From the NCBI GenBank assembly GCA_022013395.1, contig JAKLQL010000181.1, forward strand, positions 1 through 5,312: a stretch of DNA of 5,312 nt, written 5' to 3'. The translations under genes and the position numbers were made by a program. Positions 1-5,312 of the stretch are shown piece by piece. Numbering within the stretch: position 1 is the stretch's first letter; each line of letters starts with the position of its first letter. Source of the DNA: Acetobacterium sp. (lineage in GTDB: Bacteria > Bacillota > Clostridia > Eubacteriales > Eubacteriaceae). Below the pieces are notes generated by a model, which did no database searches, had not been told where the DNA came from, and saw only the letters and a program-made list of their open reading frames with translations.

Positions 1-92
1 ACCGAATGGTCATAAATCGCATCACCTGCTGCATACGACTTACTCACAAAAACCAAAATTGGTTTAATCATTTAAAAAACGATATAGTCAAT
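1..92. other. Left-edge stretch with no confidently assignable gene
   Basis: This stretch lies upstream of the first terminator. On the + strand one frame stops at 13-15 and another at 65-67; the latter lies about 26 bases before the terminator hairpin, a normal distance for the end of an upstream gene. On the - strand a frame opens with ATG at 74-72 (MIKPILVFVSKSYAAG...) and stays open to the window edge for about 24 codons, but no Shine-Dalgarno precedes it. Neither possibility matches a family I recognise, and both open stretches are short enough to be chance. A small inverted repeat, AAACCAA-AA-TTGGTTT, is present at 50-65. Confidence 0.4.
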
Positions 93-120
93 AAAAAAGA
101 CCCAATAATGGGTCTTTTTT
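93..120 (+). terminator. Intrinsic terminator upstream of recD2
   Basis: A perfect 12-bp stem (93-104 with 109-120) closes a four-base ATAA loop. The core GACCCA/TGGGTC is flanked by an A run on the left and a T run on the right that continues to 121. It would end transcription of an upstream + strand gene. Because A and T runs flank both sides, it could also work for - strand transcripts. It lies only a few bases before the recD2 promoter, so it should insulate recD2 from upstream readthrough. Confidence 0.88.
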
Positions 121-122
121 TG

Positions 123-131
123 TGCTATAAT
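123..131 (+). promoter_or_regulatory. Extended -10 promoter for recD2-comFC
   Basis: TGCTATAAT is a consensus extended -10 element (TG-n-TATAAT). The position 17 bases upstream, where a -35 box would sit, falls inside the terminator stem and does not resemble TTGACA; an extended -10 can compensate for that. Transcription would start near 137-139, leaving a leader of roughly 28 bases before the recD2 ATG. It is assigned by motif only. Confidence 0.68.
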
Positions 132-165
132 TAACCTAATAATCTGTAAATCACAGGAGCGAAAC

Positions 166-2379
166 ATGGAAAGCATTAAGGGAACGGTGGAGCACATCGT
201 CTTTAGAAATAGCAATAACGGCTACACCGTAGCTCATTTTGACATCGACGGCGATCTGGTAACCGTAGTGGGTAATTTTGACGAACTGAATCACGGGGAA
301 TACCTCAAACTGACCGGCTACTGGACCGAACACAAAAATTACGGTGACCAGTTTACAATGGAAACTTATGCCATGGAAATCCCCACTTCCACCGAAGGGA
401 TCACACGGTACCTGTCCTCCGGCATCCTCCCCGGTATCGGCGAAAAAACTGCTAAGGCCATTGTCGCCCGTTTTGGTGAAGAAACTTTGGATATCCTGGA
501 TAATAACCCCGAGCGTCTGTCCGAAATCAAGGGCATCGGCAAGAAAACCCTGGAAGGGATTAAAGAGGTGTACCACGAGCAACGGGAAGTCCGACAGATC
601 ATGATCCAGATCCAGGACTATGGCATTTCGGCCAACTGGGCCATGAAGCTCTACAAGACCTACAAATTTGACACGATTTCGGTTCTCCTTAACAATCCCT
701 ATCAAATGATAGATGACATCCGGGGGATCGGGTTTAAAATTGCCGATCAAATTGCCAACCACCTGGGGTTTGAACTCAATAGCCCTGGGCGTATCTTGGC
801 AGGGATTAATTATTCACTGGGTGAATGCTATAATCGGGGTAATACCTATATGACCGAAACGGAACTCATTCAAACCAGTTCCCGGATTTTAGGCGTCGAC
901 GAAGATGAAATAAATGCTCAGCTGGGCGAGCTGGTTTTGTTGGGGCGAATCATCCAGGAGGATGTCGAAGATCAACGGGTTTACTATCCCCGAAACCTCT
1001 ACGAGGCTGAAGACAACACGGCTCTTTCGATGGCCAGAATCAGCCAGATGACCTATAAAATTGCCAATGTTAATATTGAAGAAAAAATCAAAGATTACGA
1101 GCGGGATATGTCAATTATTTTGGATAACAAACAGCGTGAAGCCATTGCCGCGGCGATGAACAACGGCGTTATTGTGATTACCGGTGGCCCGGGAACCGGA
1201 AAGACCACCATCATCAATGGGATCGTTCGGATCTTTAAAGACCTCGGTTTAAAAACCGTTCTAGCAGCCCCCACCGGCCGAGCGGCCAAGCGGATTACCG
1301 AAACCACTGGCAATGAAGCTAAAACCATCCATCGACTGCTGGAATATGAATATAGCCAGGACGACGATTTCCCCAGCTTTAGCAAAGACGAAACCAACCA
1401 GCTTGATGTCGACGCAATCATCGTCGATGAATCGTCGATGATTGATATTCTGCTGATGGATAGCCTCCTGATGGCCGTTCAGCCCGGCACCCGCCTGATT
1501 ATGGTTGGGGATGCCGACCAGTTGCCGTCGGTGGGACCCGGTAACGTCTTAAAGGATATCATTGAAAGCGGTGCCGTTAAGGTGTTGAGCCTGGAGCGGA
1601 TTTACCGTCAGTCAGAAGAAAGTATGATTTCGGTCAATGCCTTTGAAATCAATCATGGTCGGTTTCCGGATATCAACAACGACAGTGACTTTCTGTTTCT
1701 CAATAAAAATGATGGCGATAAGCTCCTGCGGGATATTTTAGAATTAGTGACGACCCGTCTTCCCATTGCCAAAGGTTTCGACAGTATCCATGATATTCAG
1801 GTGATTTCCCCCATGAAAAACGGCAAAGTGGGGGTTATCAATCTCAACCGGGAACTTCAGGCGGTCCTCAATCCACCCCGAGAAAATGCCGCCCAGCGCG
1901 AGTTTGGCCTGGTGATTTATCGGGAAGGGGACAAGGTCATGCAGATCAAAAATAATTACCGGATCAAATGGGACGACACCTATACCATGGAACAGGGCGA
2001 AGGGATTTACAACGGCGATATCGGCATTCTGGAAAGCATCAGCAACCGCGAAAAATCGTTTGCGATTTTATTTAATGACGGCAAGCGGGTAACCTATGAT
2101 TTTGACCAAATGGACGAAATCACCCACGCCTATGCGATGACCGTTCACAAAAGCCAGGGCAGCGAATTTCCGGTAGTGGTCATGCCCATCGTTGGCGGCC
2201 CGCCGCTGTTTCTTAACCGAAAACTCCTGTATACCGCCGTTACCCGGGCAAAAAAACTGCTGATCCTGATGGGCAACCAGTATATGTTCCGGCAGATGAT
2301 CAAATCAACCGAATCCCAAAACCGCCAAACCGCCCTCCGCGACCGCATCATCGCCTACATCAAACACCCGATGGTGTAA
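166..2379 (+). CDS. recD2: RecD2-type ATP-dependent DNA helicase (SF1B, 5'-3')
   Basis: The 737-residue product is a RecD2/YrrC-family helicase, an ATP-driven 5'-3' DNA unwinding enzyme of Superfamily 1B that acts in the cytoplasm in DNA repair and replication-fork maintenance without RecBC. An N-terminal OB-like region (about 1-75) is followed by helix-hairpin-helix motifs: GILPGIGEKTA near 86-96, IKGIGKKT near 121-128 and IRGIGFKIA near 185-193. The motor has Walker A GGPGTGKTT (340-348), motif Ia APTGRAAKR (368-376), Walker B with D421-E422, motif III GDADQLPSVGPG (448-459), motif IV LERIYRQ (476-482), motif V TVHKSQGSEFP (659-669) and motif VI YTAVTRAKK (689-697). Length is normal for the family and all motifs are intact. 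The ATG at 166 has AGGAG at 155-159, six bases upstream. The gene is probably cotranscribed with comFC. The long N-terminal extension separates it from RecBCD-type RecD. Confidence 0.97.
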   Translation: MESIKGTVEHIVFRNSNNGYTVAHFDIDGDLVTVVGNFDELNHGEYLKLTGYWTEHKNYGDQFTMETYAMEIPTSTEGITRYLSSGILPGIGEKTAKAIVARFGEETLDILDNNPERLSEIKGIGKKTLEGIKEVYHEQREVRQIMIQIQDYGISANWAMKLYKTYKFDTISVLLNNPYQMIDDIRGIGFKIADQIANHLGFELNSPGRILAGINYSLGECYNRGNTYMTETELIQTSSRILGVDEDEINAQLGELVLLGRIIQEDVEDQRVYYPRNLYEAEDNTALSMARISQMTYKIANVNIEEKIKDYERDMSIILDNKQREAIAAAMNNGVIVITGGPGTGKTTIINGIVRIFKDLGLKTVLAAPTGRAAKRITETTGNEAKTIHRLLEYEYSQDDDFPSFSKDETNQLDVDAIIVDESSMIDILLMDSLLMAVQPGTRLIMVGDADQLPSVGPGNVLKDIIESGAVKVLSLERIYRQSEESMISVNAFEINHGRFPDINNDSDFLFLNKNDGDKLLRDILELVTTRLPIAKGFDSIHDIQVISPMKNGKVGVINLNRELQAVLNPPRENAAQREFGLVIYREGDKVMQIKNNYRIKWDDTYTMEQGEGIYNGDIGILESISNREKSFAILFNDGKRVTYDFDQMDEITHAYAMTVHKSQGSEFPVVVMPIVGGPPLFLNRKLLYTAVTRAKKLLILMGNQYMFRQMIKSTESQNRQTALRDRIIAYIKHPMV

Positions 2380-2380
2380 A

Positions 2381-2459
2381 GTAGGGTGTGACTTGGGGAC
2401 GTTACGGATGTCAGCCCGATAGGAATGAAATACGAAATGTCCCCATGTCACGCCCGGGC
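2381..2459 (+). repeat. Dispersed palindromic repeat, copy 1 (REP/MITE-like)
   Basis: The repeat begins one base after the recD2 stop codon, with GTAG (2381-2384). Left arm 2384-2402 (GGGTGTGACTTGGGGACGT) is an inverted repeat of right arm 2437-2455, matching at 16 of 19 positions with two of the three differences being G-T wobbles. The left 35 bases (2384-2418) match copy 2 (5051-5085) at 29 of 35, and the right 21 bases (2439-2459) match 5112-5132 at 17 of 21. The middle differs in sequence and length. There is no T tract, so it is not a standard intrinsic terminator, though the hairpin could protect the recD2 mRNA 3' end or slow polymerase. It encodes nothing. A GTAG-type tetranucleotide at the foot of a hairpin is typical of REP elements mobilised by REP-associated tyrosine transposases; that link is inferred. 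Confidence 0.8.
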
Positions 2460-2493
2460 CGAAACCTAAATCAAATGCCCTCGTGAGGTAACC

Positions 2494-3249
2494 ATGAACC
2501 TGAAAGAAATCCTCCTGACCTTTCTCGAACACAACCTTTTTCTCAAAAACGGAACCTGTCCGATCTGTGGCAAGGTGCTTTTTGTGACCGACCGATTCTT
2601 GTGTCGGCAATGCGAGGATGAACTGCCGCTTATCAACAATCCCACCTGCGTAAAATGCGGACGGCCGATTTTTCGTCATGATCGTCAATTGTGTACGCCC
2701 TGCGCAAAACACAATCTCCCGTTTGCCGGCGGTTACGCTCACCTGCGCTATGAAGCTATCGGGAAAAATCTGGTTCATGCCATCAAATTTAAAGACCGTC
2801 CTCATTTGGGTATCTGGGTCGGCACGCAAATGGGACAGGTTATGGCTAAAAAAAGTTGGGTCAAAGAAATTGACCTGATCATCCCTGTCCCGCTTCATCC
2901 CAATCGTCTTGAAGAACGGGGTTACAACCAAAGTGAGAAAATAGCTCAGGGGATCCTGGAAGCGATCACTCAGGCTGGCGTAAATAAAAAAGCACTGACA
3001 TTGGGAAGTCAATATCTCATCCGTAGTCATGATACCCCTCACCAAATTGGTCAGGGTCGGGAAGAACGATTACGGAATCTCACCGGGGCCTTTATGGTAG
3101 CACAGATCGACGCCATTCAAAACAAAACTGTCCTGCTGGTGGATGATGTACTGACCACCGGCGCTACCCTGGCTGAAACCAGTGCCACCCTTTTGGAAGC
3201 CGGAGTAGCGCAGATCTGCATCGCCACTGTCTGTGCTGTAGCAGAATAA
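2494..3249 (+). CDS. comFC: ComFC-family phosphoribosyltransferase-like protein (ComF/GntX)
   Basis: The 251-residue protein combines an N-terminal zinc-binding region with a type I phosphoribosyltransferase fold. Two CxxC...CxxC clusters are present: C22/C25 with C37/C40, and C52/C55 with C67/C70. The PRTase core includes IIPVPLHPNRLEERGYNQS (129-147), the family QxGxxREERLRNLTGAF segment (184-200) and the PRPP-binding loop VLLVDDVLTTGATL (213-226), whose D217-D218 and TTGAT are intact. Family members (ComFC in Bacillus, GntX/ComF in Gram-negatives) are cytoplasmic and needed for efficient uptake or processing of transforming DNA, but the chemical substrate is not settled. The ATG at 2494 has GAGG at 2485-2488. 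It follows recD2 after 114 bases that hold the palindromic repeat, and precedes a strong terminator. No ComFA helicase is adjacent, so a role in competence here is an inference. Confidence 0.93.
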   Translation: MNLKEILLTFLEHNLFLKNGTCPICGKVLFVTDRFLCRQCEDELPLINNPTCVKCGRPIFRHDRQLCTPCAKHNLPFAGGYAHLRYEAIGKNLVHAIKFKDRPHLGIWVGTQMGQVMAKKSWVKEIDLIIPVPLHPNRLEERGYNQSEKIAQGILEAITQAGVNKKALTLGSQYLIRSHDTPHQIGQGREERLRNLTGAFMVAQIDAIQNKTVLLVDDVLTTGATLAETSATLLEAGVAQICIATVCAVAE

Positions 3250-3258
3250 AAGATTCTT

Positions 3259-3285
3259 AAAAAGACCCGTAAAGGGTCTTTTTTT
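3259..3285 (+). terminator. Intrinsic terminator after comFC
   Basis: Stem AAAAAGACCC (3259-3268) pairs perfectly with GGGTCTTTTT (3274-3283) around a GTAAA loop, followed by two more T residues. It begins nine bases after the comFC stop and should end the recD2-comFC transcript. It closely resembles the terminator at 93-120: both contain AAAAAGACCC and GGGTCTTTTTTTGTG. Confidence 0.93.
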
Positions 3286-3306
3286 GTGGCGAATCCAGAC
3301 AAATAA

Positions 3307-3315
3307 TGGTATTAT
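3307..3315 (+). promoter_or_regulatory. Extended -10 promoter for murB-PHP-rapZ
   Basis: TGGTATTAT fits an extended -10 element (TG-n-TATTAT, one mismatch to TATAAT). A 17-base spacer points to TGGCGA (3287-3292), a poor -35. The element lies 22 bases past the preceding terminator, the same terminator-then-promoter layout as upstream of recD2. The expected start near 3321-3323 gives a leader of about 67 bases before the murB start codon. Confidence 0.55.
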
Positions 3316-3354
3316 GAAGATGTTATTAAACACAAACAATAAAAAAAGACGGAA

Positions 3355-3380
3355 GCACAAGGGGACTTTGTGCGAGAGGA
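3355..3380 (+). promoter_or_regulatory. Leader hairpin abutting the murB ribosome binding site
   Basis: GCACAA (3355-3360) pairs with TTGTGC (3368-3373) around a GGGGACT loop; one extra G-U pair is possible inside. The 3' foot of the stem directly touches the Shine-Dalgarno GAGAGGA (3374-3380), which is eight bases before the ATG at 3389. The binding site stays unpaired in this fold, so the hairpin may keep it accessible or act as a control site. There is no direct evidence of regulation. Confidence 0.4.
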
Positions 3381-3388
3381 ATAATGAT

Positions 3389-4294
3389 ATGAATAATACA
3401 ATCAATAACTTGAAAGCCATAATGGCCATCGAAAATATAAAAGAAAATGAACCCATGAAAGACCATACATCATTTAAGGTTGGGGGTCCGGCAGACCTTT
3501 TTTTAATGCCCCAATCAAAAGAAGAATTACAAAAAGTACTGGCAATCTGCAAGAAATCACAAAAAAACCTCTATATCATGGGTAATGGCAGTAACCTCAT
3601 CGTGAGAGATGGTGGCTACAGCGGAATTATCATCAATACCAAAGCCTTGAGTCATGTTAATACTGAAAGTGAAACCCTCATTGCTGAACCGGGGATTAGC
3701 CTGAAAGATCTGGCCACTATTGCCCTGGAAGAAAAACTCACTGGCCTGGAATTTGCATCCGGTATTCCTGGCAGTCTGGGCGGAGCTGTTACCATGAACG
3801 CGGGTGCCTATGACGGCGAAATGAAGGGTGTCATTAAAAGCATTCAGGTGATCACCGAAGACGGCAGCTTGAAAACCATTCCCAATTCAGAATGTGCTTT
3901 TGGATATCGATCCAGCATTCTGCAACAACACAATTGGGTTCTGGTCAGCGTTGAAATTGAACTGAAAAAAGGCGATTATCAGGCCATTGAAGAAAAAATG
4001 CTCGACTTAAACACCCAAAGACAGACAAAACAACCACTGGAGTATCCCAGTGCTGGCAGCACCTTTCGCAGACCAGTCGGCTACTACGCCGGAAAACTGG
4101 TTCAAGATGCCGGGTTTAGAGGTTATTCCATCGGTGGAGCCCAGGTATCTGAAAAGCACAGCGGCTTTGTTATCAACAAAGGCGGTGCCACCGCCAGCGA
4201 CATCCTCAATCTCATCCATGCCATTCAAGCCGGTGTCAAAGAAAAATTTAACGTCGATCTAAAAACCGAAGTCATCGTCATCGGAAACGACTAG
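3389..4294 (+). CDS. murB: UDP-N-acetylenolpyruvoylglucosamine reductase (MurB)
   Basis: MurB is a cytoplasmic FAD enzyme that reduces UDP-GlcNAc-enolpyruvate to UDP-MurNAc with NADPH, the second committed step of peptidoglycan synthesis. The 301-residue product has the usual Gram-positive (type II) length. Visible motifs are HTSFKVGGPAD (26-36), the FAD-binding MGNGSNLIVRDGGY (64-77), GIPGSLGGAVTMNAGAY (125-141), FGYRSS (171-176), SAGSTFRRP (221-229) with S224 as the expected proton donor, and LKTEV (291-295) with E294 as the expected active-site glutamate. I chose the ATG at 3389 because GAGAGGA lies eight bases upstream. The frame is open back to 3284, but that part overlaps the terminator and promoter and has no family residues. 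It is first in its unit, and its stop codon lies inside the Shine-Dalgarno region of the next gene. Confidence 0.97.
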   Translation: MNNTINNLKAIMAIENIKENEPMKDHTSFKVGGPADLFLMPQSKEELQKVLAICKKSQKNLYIMGNGSNLIVRDGGYSGIIINTKALSHVNTESETLIAEPGISLKDLATIALEEKLTGLEFASGIPGSLGGAVTMNAGAYDGEMKGVIKSIQVITEDGSLKTIPNSECAFGYRSSILQQHNWVLVSVEIELKKGDYQAIEEKMLDLNTQRQTKQPLEYPSAGSTFRRPVGYYAGKLVQDAGFRGYSIGGAQVSEKHSGFVINKGGATASDILNLIHAIQAGVKEKFNVDLKTEVIVIGND

Positions 4295-4301
4295 GAAACC
4301 A

Positions 4302-5033
4302 ATGAAAATAACACACGATATGCATACCCATACAACCTATAGTCATGGCAAAAACACCATCGCAGAGATGGTGGAACAGGGTCGTAAAATTGGCCTGAAA
4401 GCCATCACCATTTCCGATCATGGCCGTAGCCATCCGGTTTTTGGAGTGCGAAAACGACATTTTGCAAAAATGCGAGCAGAAATTGATGAACTCAATAAGA
4501 AATACGACGACATTGACATCTATCTCTCGGTCGAATCCAACATTACCGGGGCAGCCGGCAACATTGATATTAAGGAAGAAGAAAAAAAATATTGCGATTG
4601 GATCTCAGCCGGGTACCACTACGGCTATTTCCCAGCCAGTATTAAAGATATTTTTGTCTTTGCGATTCCCAATTATGCCGCTCGGGTGCTGCCATTTCTA
4701 AGAAAATATGTGGTTGATATGAATACCCGCACCTACATAAAAATGATGGAGCAGCATGACATTAAACTGATCACCCATCCCGGAGATAAAATGCCCATTA
4801 ATATCGAACCGGTGGCCAAAGCGGCTGCCGAAAATGGCGTCATTCTAGAGATCAATCCTCGCCACGACCATCTAAACCCTGAAGAAATTAAAATTGCTAT
4901 GCAATATCCGGTAGACTTTGCCATTAACAGCGATGCCCATAGCATTCACGCTCTGGGTGATATGCGCAACACGCCCGAAACCATCAACACCTCGGGCATC
5001 CCCATCAGCCGGATCATCAACATCGAAGAATAA
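4302..5033 (+). CDS. PHP-domain metal-dependent phosphoesterase (YcdX-like)
   Basis: The 243-residue protein is a single PHP domain with a complete set of nine likely metal ligands: H8, H10 and H15 in DMHTHTTYSHG (6-16), H40 in ISDHG, E78 in VESN, H106 in GYHYG, H159 in THPG, and D211 and H213 in NSDAHS. This pattern matches YcdX-type trinuclear metal phosphatases. The same superfamily includes histidinol phosphatase and polymerase-associated PHP domains, so the substrate cannot be named. No signal peptide or membrane segment is seen, so it should be cytoplasmic. The ATG at 4302 is seven bases past the murB stop, and its Shine-Dalgarno AGGA (4293-4296) overlaps that stop codon, suggesting translational coupling. 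A PHP gene between murB and rapZ recurs in clostridia as far as I recall, which points to an envelope or sugar-phosphate role, but that is inference. There are no his genes nearby to support histidinol phosphatase. Confidence 0.9.
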   Translation: MKITHDMHTHTTYSHGKNTIAEMVEQGRKIGLKAITISDHGRSHPVFGVRKRHFAKMRAEIDELNKKYDDIDIYLSVESNITGAAGNIDIKEEEKKYCDWISAGYHYGYFPASIKDIFVFAIPNYAARVLPFLRKYVVDMNTRTYIKMMEQHDIKLITHPGDKMPINIEPVAKAAAENGVILEINPRHDHLNPEEIKIAMQYPVDFAINSDAHSIHALGDMRNTPETINTSGIPISRIINIEE

Positions 5034-5047
5034 TACACGAGATACAG

Positions 5048-5132
5048 ATAGGGCATGACATGGGGACGATACAAATGTCAGCCCGCTACTATTCAGAATG
5101 ACAATCGTTGCGTCCCCGTGTCATGACCAGGC
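5048..5132 (+). repeat. Dispersed palindromic repeat, copy 2 (REP/MITE-like)
   Basis: The repeat begins about 14 bases after the PHP gene stop. Left arm 5051-5068 (GGGCATGACATGGGGACG) is an inverted repeat of right arm 5111-5128, matching at 16 of 18 positions. A second fold is possible: GGGCATGACAT (5051-5061) with ATGTCAGCCC (5075-5084), ten base pairs with one bulged A. It shares both ends and orientation with copy 1 at 2381-2459. There is no T tract, so transcription probably continues into rapZ, though the hairpin could reduce readthrough or change mRNA stability. Flanks and middle differ from copy 1, as expected for separate insertions of one element family. Confidence 0.8.
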
Positions 5133-5243
5133 GATTCCGTATGACAAACGAAACGTCCCGCAACCGCAATAAATAAACCAATCTTAATAACGGAAAATGA
5201 GTCCTCCATATGTGAAGAACTCATCACAGAAAAGGAAAAAGTC
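5133..5243 (+). other. rapZ leader without a clear promoter
   Basis: These 111 bases separate copy 2 of the repeat from rapZ. I see no convincing -35/-10 pair and no intrinsic terminator. A weak six-base-pair inverted repeat (ATGAGT 5197-5202 with ACTCAT 5219-5224) lies upstream of the rapZ Shine-Dalgarno AAAGGA (5231-5236), and an ACGTCCC motif near 5153-5159 recalls the repeat arm. rapZ is therefore most simply read as transcribed from the murB promoter, though a weak local promoter cannot be excluded. Confidence 0.4.
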
Positions 5244-5312
5244 ATGAAAATCATTATCATTACAGGTATGTCAGGAGCCGGAAAATCCCAAGCGATACAA
5301 ATTCTCGAAGAT
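5244..5312 (+). CDS. rapZ: RapZ/YvcJ-family nucleotide-binding protein (5' part, cut by window edge)
   Basis: Only the first 23 codons are present. They read MKIIIITGMSGAGKSQAIQI followed by LED, with a Walker A loop GMSGAGKS at residues 8-15. The start followed by SGAGKS and then the LED after a short helix is characteristic of the RapZ/YvcJ family of P-loop ATP/GTP-binding proteins. In E. coli, RapZ is an RNA-binding adaptor that controls GlmS, and so glucosamine-6-phosphate supply; in Bacillus, YvcJ is a nucleotide-binding protein linked to competence. The ATG at 5244 has AAAGGA (5231-5236) seven bases upstream. Position after murB and a PHP gene fits the clostridial order, in which yvcK and whiA usually follow; those lie outside this window. 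The C-terminal part needed to confirm the family is missing. Confidence 0.88.
   Translation, partial: MKIIIITGMSGAGKSQAIQILED

Noticed and set aside
50..65. AAACCAA-AA-TTGGTTT inverted repeat as an operator
   Set aside because: The sequence is AT-rich and short, lies upstream of a terminator, and has no promoter beside it on which it could act.
151..762. Open frame of 203 codons on the - strand
   Set aside because: It runs antisense to the conserved N-terminal region of recD2, and its residues mirror recD2 codons without any family motif.
2381..2459. Copy 1 repeat as the recD2 intrinsic terminator
   Set aside because: The stem is long, but no T tract follows the right arm, and comFC follows with no promoter of its own that I can see.
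2479..2488. CCTC-GT-GAGG palindrome that could hide the comFC Shine-Dalgarno
   Set aside because: Four base pairs with a two-base loop cannot form a stable hairpin.
2305..3045. Open frame of 246 codons on the - strand
   Set aside because: It lies opposite recD2's 3' end and comFC, whose motifs are complete on the + strand. It crosses the intergenic repeat and shows no recognisable domain.
3284..3388. Upstream extension of murB to a TTG start
   Set aside because: It would start in the terminator T tract and include the -10 element. The ATG at 3389 has a good Shine-Dalgarno and fits MurB length.
3070..3552. Open frame of 160 codons on the - strand, with a hydrophobic stretch
   Set aside because: It is antisense to comFC and murB and crosses a terminator and promoter. 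The hydrophobic run comes from reading A-rich leader DNA backwards.
5197..5224. ATGAGT/ACTCAT inverted repeat in the rapZ leader as a riboswitch or terminator
   Set aside because: Six weak pairs around a 16-base loop, with no T tract and no known riboswitch core, is within chance expectation.
1..5312. CRISPR array, tRNA, rRNA, toxin-antitoxin, phage or defence genes
   Set aside because: I found no regularly spaced direct repeats, no tRNA-like cloverleaf, and no such protein motifs. The genes are housekeeping.

Overview
The window looks like ordinary chromosomal DNA from a low-to-mid GC Firmicute, most likely a clostridial relative in the Eubacteriaceae/Acetobacterium area. The reasons are a RecD2-type helicase of the kind found in genomes that use it apart from RecBC, Gram-positive style MurB, strong AGGAG-like ribosome binding sites, intrinsic terminators with long U tracts, and the clostridial order murB - PHP phosphoesterase - rapZ. 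The genus is an inference from recall, not a search result.

All recognised genes lie on the + strand, in two probable transcription units. Unit 1 starts at an extended -10 promoter (123-131), just after an intrinsic terminator (93-120), and carries recD2 (166-2379) and a comFC-type phosphoribosyltransferase gene (2494-3249). It ends at a second intrinsic terminator (3259-3285). Unit 2 starts at another extended -10 promoter (3307-3315) and carries murB (3389-4294), a PHP-domain metallo-phosphoesterase gene (4302-5033) and the first 23 codons of rapZ (5244 to the window end). murB and the PHP gene are 7 bases apart, and the PHP Shine-Dalgarno overlaps the murB stop codon, so they are probably translationally coupled. 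The first ~92 bases hold no gene that can be called with confidence.

Together the genes cover DNA repair/helicase work and a competence-associated enzyme (unit 1), and peptidoglycan precursor synthesis with its likely control (unit 2: MurB makes UDP-MurNAc; RapZ family members are tied to amino-sugar supply and envelope control in other bacteria).

The most notable non-coding structure is a pair of related imperfect palindromes of about 75-85 bp, at 2381-2459 and 5048-5132. Each lies directly downstream of a stop codon (recD2 and the PHP gene) in the same orientation. They share 29 of 35 bases at the left end and 17 of 21 at the right end. Each can fold into a long stem, and one stem pair has changed in a compensatory way between copies. 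They look like REP/MITE-type mobile hairpins. I see no clearly new multi-gene system in this window.
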